DNA of 64,000 nucleotides from UMGS1519 sp050951095 (GCA_050951095.1 JBMNIQ010000002.1:544721-608720); one strand, 5' to 3'. Positions 35,423-45,318 are shown, counted from the first letter of the stretch. The notes: generated by a model not told the origin, from the sequence alone. A program made the numbers and translations.

Positions 35423-35532
35423 CGACCTCCGCAGGGCGCCGGCGGCCCGCTTCCCCGTTCGGGAGGCGGGCATTCCCAGCATTGATTCGAATCCTATACG
35501 AAAGCAAAAATAATATCGCATGAAAGCCCAAC

Positions 35533-35551
35533 ACTTGGGAACAGCGTAAGT
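35533..35551 (+). repeat. HsdS shufflon repeat IR1, silent cassette A
   Basis: The 19-bp ACTTGGGAACAGCGTAAGT encodes the conserved WEQRKL block of HsdS and recurs at all cassette starts. Confidence 0.85.
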
Positions 35552-36013
35552 TGGGGGATATCGCCCTATCGCGGATCACTAGGCAAGAACGAGGGCGAGT
35601 CCGATTTGCGTCTGACGATATCAGCCCAGTACGGTCTCATAGACCAGAGAACTTTCTTCAACAGCCAGGTTCAGCAAGGATCTGATGGCTATTTCCGATC
35701 CTTCGAAAAGGGGACTTCGCATACAACAAGAGCACTTCAAGCGACAGCCCATGGGGCGCCGTAAGCGACTCGAATACGAAAAGGGCTGCATGTATCGACC
35801 CTGTACTCTGCTTTGGGCTCGACGATGCTGACCCGAATTACTTCGTCTCGTACTCGAGACGATCGATGGCATGGGCCATGCAAATGATTGCTGACAGAAG
35901 GCGCGAGGAATCACGGTCTGCTCAAGGTATCTGCCCCAGATGCACTTCTCGACACGTATGCTCTTCTTGCCAAAGTCGAGGGAGAACAGCATCTGATTGG
36001 CGTCTCTTTACGC

Positions 36014-36048
36014 GCCTCGACAACCTCATCACCCTTCATCAGCGTAAG
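36014..36048 (+). repeat. HsdS shufflon repeat IR2, left of recombinase
   Basis: 35-bp repeat encoding LDNLITLHQRK; inverted relative to the copy at 37028-37062 on the other side of the recombinase gene. Confidence 0.88.
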
Positions 36049-36063
36049 TCCCCGATAATCTAT

Positions 36064-36990
36064 CTAGGTGAGGCTGGAGAGCGACCTCATTACTAGGTCA
36101 ATATCCTGGTTCTCTAACTCTTGAATAATATGTAGATACGTTTTCTGAGTGGTATTGATGCTTGCGTGCCCAAGTCTGCGCGCGACACTTGCGATCGAAA
36201 CGCCGGCAAACAGTAGCAAAGAGGCATGGGTGTGTCTCAGTCCGTGAATTGTAATCACTGGAACGCCCGCACTTCTGCACCTCCTCGCTAGAACGCCATT
36301 AGCTGTAGAGTTGTACACCTTTCCGCGTGCAAATATCGGCTTGTCTGGTGGTAGTCCCTTGACCAGCTCGGAAAACTGGACAACGAGCTGCCAGTCCATC
36401 TGGACTTTGCGCACCGAGGTGCGATTTTTCGTGGGCTCAAAACCGCCGCCATCCTTGTAGTTCCACGTCTTGTTCACTGATAATTGTTGCCGGTGAAATT
36501 CAAAGTCCGAAGGAGTAAGAGCAACGGCCTCGGAGAAACGAAGACCCGTCTTCGCGATGAGGAGGATCAGCCAGTCCCAAGATGGTTCGGTGCCTAAATT
36601 AAGGCAGGACAAGAGTTTGTGAAGATCAAACTGGTTGAGGTACTTTGGTTTCTTCGCGCGCGGCGTCTTGCCTTTTATTATCACCTTGCGTGTCGGATCT
36701 CGAGCTATAAGCCCATCATCCACCGCATCTAGAATCGCGCCTTTGAGCAAGTGATGGAAGTCCATGGTCGTCTGTCGCTCGTGAGTTTTCGCATATCTGT
36801 TAATAATTTGCTGATATTCGGTTCTGGTAAGCGAATCGACCGTCAGATTGGGGACGGCACTGCCGAGCCATTGCTCGGCGAGTTTGTATTTGCCTAAGGT
36901 CACTTTTCGGACCGCTCCTTCTTTGTAAACGGCGACCCAGCGTGAGTAGTAGTCCACGAATAGGATAGAGGCATTATTTTCGTTATCCAC
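36064..36990 (-). CDS. Tyrosine recombinase of the HsdS shufflon
   Basis: 308 aa site-specific recombinase of the type embedded in phase-variable type I restriction loci. Core-binding domain about 1-115; catalytic residues R151 (GLRFSE), H249 and R252 (HGLRH), H275 (LGHAS) and Y285 (TYLHI). The start is GTG 36990 after an AAGGGA site. The longer in-frame version would translate the IR2 repeat of a silent cassette and was rejected. The gene is intact although the cassettes on both sides are full of frameshifts. It should exchange hsdS halves between the inverted repeats. Confidence 0.9.
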   Translation of the reverse strand: MDNENNASILFVDYYSRWVAVYKEGAVRKVTLGKYKLAEQWLGSAVPNLTVDSLTRTEYQQIINRYAKTHERQTTMDFHHLLKGAILDAVDDGLIARDPTRKVIIKGKTPRAKKPKYLNQFDLHKLLSCLNLGTEPSWDWLILLIAKTGLRFSEAVALTPSDFEFHRQQLSVNKTWNYKDGGGFEPTKNRTSVRKVQMDWQLVVQFSELVKGLPPDKPIFARGKVYNSTANGVLARRCRSAGVPVITIHGLRHTHASLLLFAGVSIASVARRLGHASINTTQKTYLHIIQELENQDIDLVMRSLSSLT

Positions 36991-37027
36991 TAATTTCCCT
37001 TCATTCCGCGTTGAGAGAGTGATGGGG

Positions 37028-37062
37028 CTTACGCTGATGAAGGGTGATGAGGTTGTCGAGGC
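37028..37062 (-). repeat. HsdS shufflon repeat IR2, right of recombinase
   Basis: Same 35-bp sequence as 36014-36048 in the opposite orientation, so the recombinase gene is itself flanked by inverted recombination sites. Confidence 0.88.
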
Positions 37063-37503
37063 GCTCAGGAACAGCGCGCTATAGCGTCTGCTCATCCTTT
37101 CGGGAAGCGAGATCATCTCAGAATTCGATTTTCAGAGATACTGCAGATCGTTCTTGCGCCGCCTTTGCTTACGAGATGTGATAATCGTGCCGATCACCTG
37201 ATCTAAGTATCCTGAACGAAATCGGATCCACTCGGTTGGCGCGATCACGAGCATACAAGGTAGACAAGCAGTTCCTGACCTGCCGATTCGTATTGATAGG
37301 CCGACTGGTGCCCGGTAGCGGAGATCCGTGGGTATAACAATCGTCGCCCACTGTACTTAGGTATTCCGTCGAAGTCTATCGCACCGGTGAAGTCATGCTG
37401 GAAGTCATCGGTTGACTCACACCCCCTCAGCGAGAGACTGAGAGTACGTCCTCTCTCTGATGCACGGTCGGAGTTCTTTCTCACCAGTGGCAGAGTCTCC
37501 CAG

Positions 37504-37522
37504 ACTTACGCTGTTCCCAAGT
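37504..37522 (-). repeat. HsdS shufflon repeat IR1, silent cassette B
   Basis: Reverse complement of the 19-bp WEQRKL repeat, 8 bp before the hsdR stop codon. Confidence 0.85.
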
Positions 37523-37529
37523 TGCCACC

Positions 37530-40500
37530 CTAAATATCGAAACCGCCCTGAGTGACAAACTCTCGTAGGAGCTTGTCCAGCCTCATGCTCACTTTGAACG
37601 GTGGTATTGGTTTGCCTTCCATCCCGGCAAAGTATTCCCGTGCCTTGTCAAGGTCCGCCGTTTCCTTCAATGCGTCGAAGCGCCCGTACTCGTTGATATT
37701 GTCTTCGGTCACATGGCGCGCCATGAGATCACGCAGTTTCCCCTCGTCCACACCGACTGCAGAAACCAGTGCATTTACCTGCGAGTCCTTACCTATTTTC
37801 TGGAAGTCGTTGATGTAGTCCATAAGCGTCTTGCCGGGCACAACCTCCAGTTCACCACGCTGCGCGGCGTGGATGACGAGCTCGGCCGCAGCCTGCTGCT
37901 CTTGGGTAAGGCTCGCGAAGGATCCATGCAGGAGCTCTAGTGCTGCCTTGGCCTCTTCGCCCTCGTCAATCTTCTTGAGCCACTTGGCGAAGTTCTCGTT
38001 CATGTAGTCGGTGTCTATGCGCCCGGTGTCAATCTCCGTAAGGTAGCCGTCGATGTCGAAGGGCACATCATCCGACCCGTCGCCTGGCTCCCGCTCGAAG
38101 AGCTCCTTATAGCGCAGAGCGAGGACGAGATAGGTCTGGAAGTCGAGCACCATCACGACTTCGGTTTCCTCCCCGCTATCGTGATGGAACTTGTAAGTAG
38201 ACTTCTCCCAGGTGAACCCCTGCACCTTAGCCGCCTCGATGAGGTCCGACAGCTGCTTGAACAGCTTGGCGAACCGCGCGCATGCCGCGTCCGAGTCGGG
38301 AAGCCTCTCGAAGTTCTTTACCCCATAGCCCTCGAACACGCCCCTGATGTCCCCGAAACACATATTGATGTGCTCCAGGTTGCTCTCCAGCTTGTCCACG
38401 AAAAGACCGAACGGGCGGTCCCCGGAGTAGAGCCGGACGGCATCGTCCACGTTTTGCCGCATCGTATGCGGCCTTCGGTAGTAGCGGATCACGCCGAAGG
38501 GCTTCTCATTGCCAGGGAAGACCCTGTTTGTGCGGCTGAACGCCTGGATGAGGCTTTCGTACTCCAGCACCTTGTCGAGGTAGAGCGTGTTGACCCACTT
38601 GGAGTCGAAGCCCGTGAGCATCTGGTTCACGACGATGAGGAGGTCGAGCTGCTCCTCGGGGTGGCGCTCGATTCCAACATAGGGCTTCTTGTGCGCGAGG
38701 CGCGCGGACACGTCCCGCTTGAAGGCGGCGTGCGTGGGGATGGTGTAGTCCTTGCCGGGATAGAGCTTCGAGTAGCCCTCGAGTATCTCGACGAGACCGT
38801 CCTCTTTGAAGAGCGTGCCCGTCGGGTTGTCGGGGTTGTCGTTCCCGATGTTGGGGTCGAAGAGCGCGGTCACCTTGAGATGCGGGGCCTCGTCGCGGAA
38901 CATTCGGTAGTACGTGATGGCCTCGGGGATGCTCGAGGTGGCGAGGATTGCGTGGAACTTGCCGCCGTGCGAGAGCGTCTTCCATCCCTCGACGATGTCC
39001 CCGAAGACCATCCTGAAGTGGTCGCAAGGGTTTCCACTGGTGCAGCCGTCGCCGTCCATGCCACAGTATTGGCTCTCCGGGAGGTAGTCCTCTATTCCCT
39101 TCGACCAGGAGCCGTCCGCCTCCCGATGGCCAGCCATAGGGACCTGCGAGGGATCCATGTACCTGAGATAGGTCTTGCGCTTCTTGGGATCCGCCAGGGC
39201 GTCGTCCTCGCTGTCCGCATGGGCCTTCTCCAGTGCCACCTCGCGCCGGACGTCACGGTCCTTGTACGTGCATACCATGTAGGGGTCGAAGGCCAGGACG
39301 TTGTGGTCGCGGATGCCGTCGGCGATGCTGTAGCGGTGCAGCTCGTCTCCGAACACGTCGGTGGTGGTGTTCTGCTTCTTCTGGTTCTCGTCCTGGATGG
39401 GCGTCCCGGTGAAGCCGAATAGCATCGCCGTAGGGAACGTCCTCCTGATCGTCTGCATCATGTTGCCGAAGGTGGAGCGGTGGCACTCGTCCACGATGAA
39501 GACGAGGCGCTTGTCGCGAATGCGCTCGAGGTCTCGCTCCGTGAGCCCGCCGTCGTGCTCGTGAATGTTGCTCATCTTTTGGATGGAGGTCACTATGAGC
39601 GTGTCGGCGTAATCATCACTTTTGAGCTTCGCCCTGAGCACGTCGGTGTCCTCGGTCGCCTGCACGCTCATTGAGTCGTCCGCGAAGTTGCGGTACTCGT
39701 CGAGCGACTGCGTGCCCAGCTCTATCCTGTCAACGAGGAAGACGACCTTGTCCGCATCGTGCGAGTCGGCGATGAGCTGGGCGCTCTTGAAGCTCGTCAT
39801 CGTCTTGCCCGAGCCGGTGGTGTGCCACACGTAGCCTCCCCTTGCGTCTGCCTTGTCCCATCGCGACCTCCTCACCCTGTCGGAGATTGCCGAGGCAGCG
39901 TAGTACTGGTAGCTGCGCATGACCTTGAGCGTCGCGTCCTTGTCGTCAGCCACCGAGTAGAAGCCTATGAGCTGGTGGGCCATGGGGATGGAGAGCAGGT
40001 ACCTCACCACGTCGTTCCAGCCGTTTATGGGCTCGTTGTTGAAGTCTGCCCAGTGGAAGCGGAAGAGCGAGAAGTCCCCTGTGGCGCCGGGGTTGGCGAA
40101 GTAGACCGTCTCGGCGGGCTCCATGGCCACGAAAATCTGCACGAGCGAAAACAATCCGGAGAAGACGCCCTCGTGCGCATACTTCTGAATCTGGTTGCAT
40201 GCCTGAGACACGGGGACGCCGCTGCGCTTGAGCTCGATGTGGATCAGCGGCATGCCGTTGATGAGCAGCATCACGTCTCCGCGGCGGTCGTTGAGGCGGG
40301 CGGATGCTGCCTTGAAGCGCGGCTGCTCGGCTATCTGGTATACGCTCCTGCCCGCCGCGATGTCGAGCCGGTCGTAGATGTAGAGGCTCACCTCCTTGCC
40401 GAAGTGCGCGGCATCATCCGGGTTGTCGCGCTTGATGGAGACGGTCCTCCCGTTGATGAACCCGTTTAGTCTCATTGGGGTTCTAAGAGCGGCAATCTGC

Positions 40501-40709
40501 TCGAGTATCTGCTGCATCTCGCCCTGGGTGAGCGGACAGCCGTTGAGTCTGTCGATGCCCGGGTTATTCTTGTAGAGAATCTGCGCCCAGTTGTCGAGGA
40601 GCTCCTGCTCATCGGGCTGATGGAGCACACCGCCCGTCCATCCGAAGTCCTTAAGACGGCTAACGAGGGCGGCTTCGAACTCCGCCTCGCTCTTGAATGT
40701 GTCAGCCAT
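37530..40709 (-). CDS. hsdR: Type I restriction endonuclease subunit R
   Basis: 1,059 aa. The N-terminal nuclease domain has the PD-(D/E)xK-type site (D145, E159-L-K161 in the segment DVMLLINGMPLIHIELK). The translocase core has Walker A TTGSGKT (298-304), the DEAD-type box DECH (407-410) and TGTPIQ. The C-terminal half includes GFDSKWVNTLYLDK and QAFSRTNR of helicase domain 2 and a helical region that docks to HsdM. The gene is intact. ATG 40709 lies 14 bp after the hsdS stop, completing the order hsdM, hsdS, hsdR. Confidence 0.96.
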   Translation of the reverse strand: MADTFKSEAEFEAALVSRLKDFGWTGGVLHQPDEQELLDNWAQILYKNNPGIDRLNGCPLTQGEMQQILEQIAALRTPMRLNGFINGRTVSIKRDNPDDAAHFGKEVSLYIYDRLDIAAGRSVYQIAEQPRFKAASARLNDRRGDVMLLINGMPLIHIELKRSGVPVSQACNQIQKYAHEGVFSGLFSLVQIFVAMEPAETVYFANPGATGDFSLFRFHWADFNNEPINGWNDVVRYLLSIPMAHQLIGFYSVADDKDATLKVMRSYQYYAASAISDRVRRSRWDKADARGGYVWHTTGSGKTMTSFKSAQLIADSHDADKVVFLVDRIELGTQSLDEYRNFADDSMSVQATEDTDVLRAKLKSDDYADTLIVTSIQKMSNIHEHDGGLTERDLERIRDKRLVFIVDECHRSTFGNMMQTIRRTFPTAMLFGFTGTPIQDENQKKQNTTTDVFGDELHRYSIADGIRDHNVLAFDPYMVCTYKDRDVRREVALEKAHADSEDDALADPKKRKTYLRYMDPSQVPMAGHREADGSWSKGIEDYLPESQYCGMDGDGCTSGNPCDHFRMVFGDIVEGWKTLSHGGKFHAILATSSIPEAITYYRMFRDEAPHLKVTALFDPNIGNDNPDNPTGTLFKEDGLVEILEGYSKLYPGKDYTIPTHAAFKRDVSARLAHKKPYVGIERHPEEQLDLLIVVNQMLTGFDSKWVNTLYLDKVLEYESLIQAFSRTNRVFPGNEKPFGVIRYYRRPHTMRQNVDDAVRLYSGDRPFGLFVDKLESNLEHINMCFGDIRGVFEGYGVKNFERLPDSDAACARFAKLFKQLSDLIEAAKVQGFTWEKSTYKFHHDSGEETEVVMVLDFQTYLVLALRYKELFEREPGDGSDDVPFDIDGYLTEIDTGRIDTDYMNENFAKWLKKIDEGEEAKAALELLHGSFASLTQEQQAAAELVIHAAQRGELEVVPGKTLMDYINDFQKIGKDSQVNALVSAVGVDEGKLRDLMARHVTEDNINEYGRFDALKETADLDKAREYFAGMEGKPIPPFKVSMRLDKLLREFVTQGGFDI

Positions 40710-40777
40710 GCGTGGTTTACCCCCTACACGAACATCTTCTCGAGGAGCGACTTCTTCAGCGTCGCGAGCTGGTCGTG

Positions 40778-40812
40778 CTTACGCTGATGAAGGGTGATGA
40801 GGTTGTCGAGGC
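40778..40812 (-). repeat. HsdS shufflon repeat IR2, 3' end of hsdS
   Basis: 35-bp LDNLITLHQRK repeat closing recognition domain 2 of the expressed hsdS. Confidence 0.85.
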
Positions 40813-41238
40813 GGGAAAGAGCATGCCAATTGATGCTGCTCGTCCCTCGCGACTTTGGAACAAGAGCATCGTCCTCGAAGAAGTCATCTGCGAGATTGAT
40901 GCAGACCGTGGTGCCCGCGCCTGTCTGCAGCAATATGCTGGCTGCCATCGTTCGTCATCGAGACGAGACGAGGTAATGCCGGCGTCAGCATCGTCGGCCC
41001 AAAGCAGATGACACCGCCGATACGCAGCCCTTTTCGTACTGTTCGAGACGCATTCACGACGCCCATAGGCGTCGCTTTGCCTTGTTGAGCGAATTCCCCT
41101 TTTCGAAGGCGAATCGCCACTCAGATCCTTGCATGCAACCTCTGTTGAAGAACGTTCCCTGGTCTATGAGTCCGTATTGCAACGTCATGGCAAATCGGAC
41201 TGCGCTCGTCTTCCGTGATCGAGTGGCAAGCTCCCCCA

Positions 41239-41257
41239 ACTTACGCTGTTCCCAAGG
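41239..41257 (-). repeat. HsdS shufflon repeat IR1 before recognition domain 2
   Basis: 19-bp WEQRKL repeat (last base differs) between the two halves of the expressed hsdS. Confidence 0.82.
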
Positions 41258-41356
41258 TTCAGTGAATCCGGCGAAGCGGAGTTCGGGGACATCGGAACCC
41301 GGTTTCGGGAACATCTTCTCGAGGAGCGACTTCTTCAGCGTCGCGAGCTGGTCGTG

Positions 41357-41391
41357 CTTACGCTGATGAAGGGTGATGAGGTTGTCGAGGC
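41357..41391 (-). repeat. HsdS shufflon repeat IR2, centre of hsdS
   Basis: 35-bp LDNLITLHQRK repeat closing recognition domain 1 of the expressed hsdS. Confidence 0.85.
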
Positions 41392-41845
41392 ATTCAAAGA
41401 GGCGCCCGATGAGGGCTGCTCTCCCTTGCTGGGGACGGAGCACATCAATCTCCAGACCTTCCCCTTGGAGATGTTGAAGCGGGATTCCCTGGCGAGCCTC
41501 TCGACCTGGTTGCGAAACGATGTCTGACCCAGCATGTATGCAAGGTAGTATGAATCGAAGCAGCCGTTTTGCCGATGAGCCAAAGCAGAAACTATTCAGG
41601 TAGAGATTATCGAGATCCGAGTGCCAGACGCAGGACATGCCAACCTCTCGGGTGTCTCGGAGGCCGTGAAGAGTGCGTACCCCTCCGAACGACGTTTGGC
41701 TTCGTCTATCTCGACCCGCTCAAGCCTCTCCGGATCGCCTATGGTTGTCGAAGACGTTGGCTGTAGGGAACGAACAAAGCCCCGCCGTGGCCGAAGTCTT
41801 CTTTGGATTGCCGGAGTGACCACTGATGTCGCGCCCATTCTCCCA

Positions 41846-41864
41846 ACTTACGCTGTTCCCAAGG
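41846..41864 (-). repeat. HsdS shufflon repeat IR1 before recognition domain 1
   Basis: 19-bp WEQRKL repeat 43 bp inside the start of hsdS. Confidence 0.82.
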
Positions 41865-41905
41865 TTCAGTGAATCCGGCGAAGCGGATAGCCGGGATATT
41901 GCCGC

Positions 41906-44479
41906 TCATCGAGCGTCACCCCCCAGAAGGTCCATGAGCTCGCGAATGCCGGCCATGTCGTACTCGTTGCCCGTAAGCTGCCCGAGCATCTGCGAGAGAT
42001 TGCTTTCCTCCGAGCGAATTTGCTCGTCCACCTCGGCGAACGTCGTCTCATACTTCTTGGAGAGGTCCCTGACCCTGTCGACGAGGCCGTCGATCTCGGC
42101 GCGAGAGAGGGCGGCGATTCCGTCCTCGATAGGACGGTTCCACTTGGCATCCAGAAGCTCGCATGCCTGTTGGTCGGAAAGACCTTCGATGGCGCTCTTG
42201 GTGCTTGCCTCGAGCTTCGCAGAGAGACTCTTCTGCTCCTTCTTCGCCGCCTTCTGCTCATCGAGCAGGGACCGGGCCTTCTCGACCTGACTGACAAGCT
42301 CGTCCTGGTCGCCATCGGAGCGCAGCTCCTTGGCCGCCTTCCTCAGCTTTGAGGCCACAAAGGCGTCACCCGCGTCGTTCAGCGCCTCGCCGAGGGCGGC
42401 CTTGTCGTCCTCCGTGAGGCCCTCGACTATCTCGGAGAGCTCCTCGTCGATGGCCGTCATGCGGTCACTGACGGAGTCGAGGACAAGCAGGTCGTCGCCG
42501 AGCAGCTCGCGCTGGACGAGGTCGAACGGAAGCACGCGCCCGCGCCAGCCATCCTGTACCTCCACCTCCTTGCCGCTCTTCTTCTTGGTCACCATGTTGG
42601 GGTCGACCCTCTTGACGGCGTCGAGGCCCTCGGTCTGGATGACCTCTAGGTCGGCCTCGATGCCCTGCCAGGAGTCGTCGAGGACCTGGTAGGCGTCATA
42701 GGGGTCCACCAGCTTCTCGCCCCCGAGCCTGTCGAAGATCTCCCGGGCGAGCCCGTCCTCCTCGGTCGGCAGGTTGACGAGCGAGAGCTCGTCGACGAGC
42801 TCGTCGTAGAGCCACTGGCCGAAGTCTGCGAAGCGCGCGTCGTAGGATTCCAGGTACCTGCGCACGGCGGGGCTGTTCCTGACGGTACTCTCCACGTCCT
42901 CGGACCTGAGACGTAGGGTCGCACCGCCGGCCGACTCGAAGAGCTCGTCGCGCAGGCCGGGCAGCGCGTCCCAGTAGTGCCCGAGCGCGCCGACCTCGGC
43001 GACGGGGATGCCTCCGAACATCGTCGCGTAGATGTCCCAGGTCTCGGGGGCCTCGGACGAGTCAACGTAGCGTGGGATGTTGAGGTTGTAGCCGTTGTCG
43101 CGGATCTCCTGCTTTGGGACCACGCGGCAGAAGTGCTCGACGTCCTTCCTGCTTTGGTAGGCATCAACGATGCGGCGGATATCGCAGGCGCGGAGCCTGT
43201 TGTTCTTGCCATCCTTCACGAAGTCCTTCGAGGCGTCGATTATGAAGACGTCGTCGCTCGGACGTCGCTTCTTGAGCACCATCACGATCGTGGGGATCCC
43301 CGTGCCGAAGAAGATGTTGGCGGGGAGGCCGATGATGGCGTCGATGTTCTCGTTCTCCACGAGCGCGGTACGGATCTTCTCCTCCTCGCCGCCACGGAAC
43401 AGCACGCCATGCGGCAGGACGATGCACATCACGCCGTCCGGCTTCAGATGGTAGAGGTCGTGCAGAAGGAAGGCGTAGTCGGCCTTGCTCTTGGGAGCTA
43501 CCCCGTAGCCATCGAAGCGCCTGTCGGAATCCTTGCCCTCGGGGTCCCAGCGCTGGGAGTAAGGAGGGTTCGAGACGACCGCGTCCACGAAGAGCGGCTC
43601 GTAGGACTCTGGGTGTCCCTCCTCGAACCACGGCCAGTCGTCCTCGAGCGTATCGCCGCAGCGGCACACGATATTGTCCGGCGCGATGCCGCGCATCACA
43701 AGATTCATGCGCGTGAGGTTATAGGTGTTCTCCTTGAGCTCCTGGGCGTAGTACTTGATAGAACCGCGATAACCCTGCTGTCGGGCAATCGCCTCGCCGA
43801 TTGTGATGAGCAGCGAGCCCGAGCCGGAGGTCGGGTCGTAGACGGTGACCTCGCCGCGGCCCGCCAGGTTCTGCGCCACAATCTGGGAGATGAGAACTGA
43901 TACCTCGTGCGGGGTGTAGAACTCGCCAGCCTTCTTGCCGGCGTTGGCAGCGAAGTTGCTGATCAGGTACTCGTAAATGTAGCCGAGAACGTCGTAGCCC
44001 TGCTTGTCGTCCATCGGAATGTCGCGGATGAGCTGCAGGAGCGCGCTGATGGCCTTTGTCTGCGCCCCGGAGGTGTCTCCCAGCTTCGAGAGGCCGGTCT
44101 CGAGGGTGTCGAAAATCTTGTCGAACACGTTCTTGTGAGACGGTTTTATGAGGCGCGAGAAGGCCGAGAGCGCATCTCGGACATTCGAAACGTCGAAGTC
44201 CGAGCCCTTGGCGAGCCATGTCGAGTAAAGGTCGTCATACGAGATGAAGTAGCCCAGGTTGTTCTGCACGTAGGAGAGGGTCTCGGGGTCGTCCTCCCTT
44301 ACCGTCTCCATGCTCTCCCTGTCGAATCCGTTCTTGAGCAGGAACTGCTCCTCGCGGTCCGAGAGGAACTTGTAGAAGATGAAGCCGAGGATGTAGTCCT
44401 TGTACTCGCTCGCCTCGATCTTCGAGCGCATCTCGTTCGCCGACGCCCAGATCCGGGCGGCTAGCTGCTGCTTGTTCAT
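41906..44479 (-). CDS. hsdM: Type I DNA methyltransferase subunit M
   Basis: 857 aa. The N-terminal HsdM domain (residues 4-150) is followed by the methylase core with SAM motif DPTSGSGSLL (215-224) and catalytic NPPY (304-307), typical of N6-adenine methylation. Residues after about 560 are a long helical, Lys/Glu-rich extension not found in the shortest HsdM proteins. ATG 44479 starts the conserved MNKQQLAARIW; the 21 residues of the longer frame lie inside the upstream gene. Its ATG overlaps the stop of the GIY-YIG gene and its stop overlaps hsdS. The gene is intact. Confidence 0.96.
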   Translation of the reverse strand: MNKQQLAARIWASANEMRSKIEASEYKDYILGFIFYKFLSDREEQFLLKNGFDRESMETVREDDPETLSYVQNNLGYFISYDDLYSTWLAKGSDFDVSNVRDALSAFSRLIKPSHKNVFDKIFDTLETGLSKLGDTSGAQTKAISALLQLIRDIPMDDKQGYDVLGYIYEYLISNFAANAGKKAGEFYTPHEVSVLISQIVAQNLAGRGEVTVYDPTSGSGSLLITIGEAIARQQGYRGSIKYYAQELKENTYNLTRMNLVMRGIAPDNIVCRCGDTLEDDWPWFEEGHPESYEPLFVDAVVSNPPYSQRWDPEGKDSDRRFDGYGVAPKSKADYAFLLHDLYHLKPDGVMCIVLPHGVLFRGGEEEKIRTALVENENIDAIIGLPANIFFGTGIPTIVMVLKKRRPSDDVFIIDASKDFVKDGKNNRLRACDIRRIVDAYQSRKDVEHFCRVVPKQEIRDNGYNLNIPRYVDSSEAPETWDIYATMFGGIPVAEVGALGHYWDALPGLRDELFESAGGATLRLRSEDVESTVRNSPAVRRYLESYDARFADFGQWLYDELVDELSLVNLPTEEDGLAREIFDRLGGEKLVDPYDAYQVLDDSWQGIEADLEVIQTEGLDAVKRVDPNMVTKKKSGKEVEVQDGWRGRVLPFDLVQRELLGDDLLVLDSVSDRMTAIDEELSEIVEGLTEDDKAALGEALNDAGDAFVASKLRKAAKELRSDGDQDELVSQVEKARSLLDEQKAAKKEQKSLSAKLEASTKSAIEGLSDQQACELLDAKWNRPIEDGIAALSRAEIDGLVDRVRDLSKKYETTFAEVDEQIRSEESNLSQMLGQLTGNEYDMAGIRELMDLLGGDAR

Positions 44480-45318
44480 CGGGTCCCTGTCCCCTTCCCC
44501 CTGTAGGCGGCGTCGAGCGTCTCGCCCGCCTCGTTTATCCATTCGGTCCAGCCGTTCTGGCTCCCTCCGAGGACGAATACCGCGGCCGAGCTCGGGCTGC
44601 CGAAGGCCACGTCGTACCCCAGCGTAGCCACCCCCGACTCTTCTCCGAAGAGCTCCCGCCTCGCGTCCGCGGCGCCGACGTTCTTGAGGACGGGCCGGGT
44701 AAGGTCGACCTGCGAACCCGCAAGGACCGTAAACCTTCCCGTGCGCTCGTCGTAGTGCCCGTTCGCGACGATGCCGTTCCTCCTCGTGTGGAAGAGCGCA
44801 TGGCCTGCGGGAACCGCGGTGTCGGTGCGGTCGAGCCCATAGCCAAGAACGGCCATTCGGAAGAGGATGCTCTTGTGCAGGCGCTTTACGGCCTGCTCCT
44901 TGTACGGGCTCACGTAGGGCTGCGGGGTCTCGAGGTTGTCGGTCTCGTACGATCCGTGCGTCCGGACATAGCCGATGGCATCCGCCTCGAGCGCATCCAG
45001 AACGTCCCTGTCCATGTTCGACTCGTCGTCCAGGAACATAACTGCTTTGTTCCAGAAATCCTTCCTAGACTTGTGGGCGTCCAGTCGGGCAAGTCCTTGC
45101 GTGGTCTGCCCGGCATACACGCGGCTGATGATTCCGTGGTCCTCGTCCAGGAGGTAGTAGATGCCTCTCTTCGGGATGTCCGGCAGCCTCTTCGCCTCCG
45201 AGAGCAGCTCGCGGGGCACGACCACGGTCGTGAGCGACTCGCCCTCGACATGGCAGATCCTGATACCGTCCGGGTTGCTGTCTATGAGCCGGACGACCAT
45301 AGTTGTGAGCTCGATCAT
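44476..45318 (-). CDS. GIY-YIG nuclease-domain protein with DUF4357-like C-terminus
   Basis: 280 aa. The GIY-YIG type fold is visible as RGIYYLLDE followed by SRVYAGQTTQGLARLDAHKSRKDFW (about residues 51-90), with a Glu in ALEADAIGYV. The C-terminal 90 residues have the DUF4357-like pattern HTRRNGIVANGHYDERTGRFTVLAGS. The gene is translationally coupled (ATGA) to hsdM downstream and to an RHH gene upstream, so it probably belongs to the restriction system. It may be an auxiliary nuclease or an addiction factor. Confidence 0.82.
   Translation of the reverse strand: MIELTTMVVRLIDSNPDGIRICHVEGESLTTVVVPRELLSEAKRLPDIPKRGIYYLLDEDHGIISRVYAGQTTQGLARLDAHKSRKDFWNKAVMFLDDESNMDRDVLDALEADAIGYVRTHGSYETDNLETPQPYVSPYKEQAVKRLHKSILFRMAVLGYGLDRTDTAVPAGHALFHTRRNGIVANGHYDERTGRFTVLAGSQVDLTRPVLKNVGAADARRELFGEESGVATLGYDVAFGSPSSAAVFVLGGSQNGWTEWINEAGETLDAAYRGKGTGTR

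Larger units (their letters stand above)
35533..36048 (+). pseudogene. Silent hsdS target-recognition cassette A
   Basis: Read on the plus strand, opposite to the active hsdS. It begins with WEQRKLGDIA and ends with LDNLITLHQRK, the two conserved borders of an HsdS target-recognition domain. Between them the pieces LTISAQYGLIDQ, TFFNSQVQQGSDGYF, MLTRITS, ARNHGLLKVSAPDALLDTYA and LIGV are recognisable but spread over several frames. It has no start codon or promoter and is about 515 bp. The frameshifts could be real decay or local consensus errors. Confidence 0.8.
37028..37522 (-). pseudogene. Silent hsdS target-recognition cassette B
   Basis: Read on the minus strand from IR1 (37504-37522) to IR2 (37028-37062), about 495 bp. 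The interior encodes a recognition-domain sequence unlike those in cassettes A and C (fragments RKNSDRASERGRTLSL, DDFQHDFTGAIDFDGIPKY, HQSAYQYESAG) broken over several frames. No start codon or promoter was seen. It lies just downstream of hsdR. Confidence 0.75.
40724..41909 (-). pseudogene. hsdS: Expressed-locus hsdS (specificity subunit), frameshifted in this sequence
   Basis: ATG 41909 overlaps the hsdM stop (ATGA). The gene begins MSGNIPAIRFAGFTEPWEQR, followed by target-recognition domain 1 (GHGGALFVPYS, SETP, YLNSFCFG, YYLAYML), the central LDNLITLHQRKHDQLATLKK, LRFAGFTEPWEQRKLGELA, domain 2 (LQYGLIDQGTFFN, FAFEKG) and a final LDNLITLHQRKHDQLATL...EKMFV ending at 40724. Both domains are broken by several 1-bp indels, so no full-length HsdS can be made as written. 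Length and order match a normal two-domain HsdS of about 390 aa. See the finding on possible consensus error. Confidence 0.85.

Noticed and set aside
36991..37116. N-terminal extension of the HsdS-locus recombinase
   Set aside because: This part is the reverse translation of the IR2 repeat of a silent cassette; GTG 36990 has a proper ribosome site and family start.
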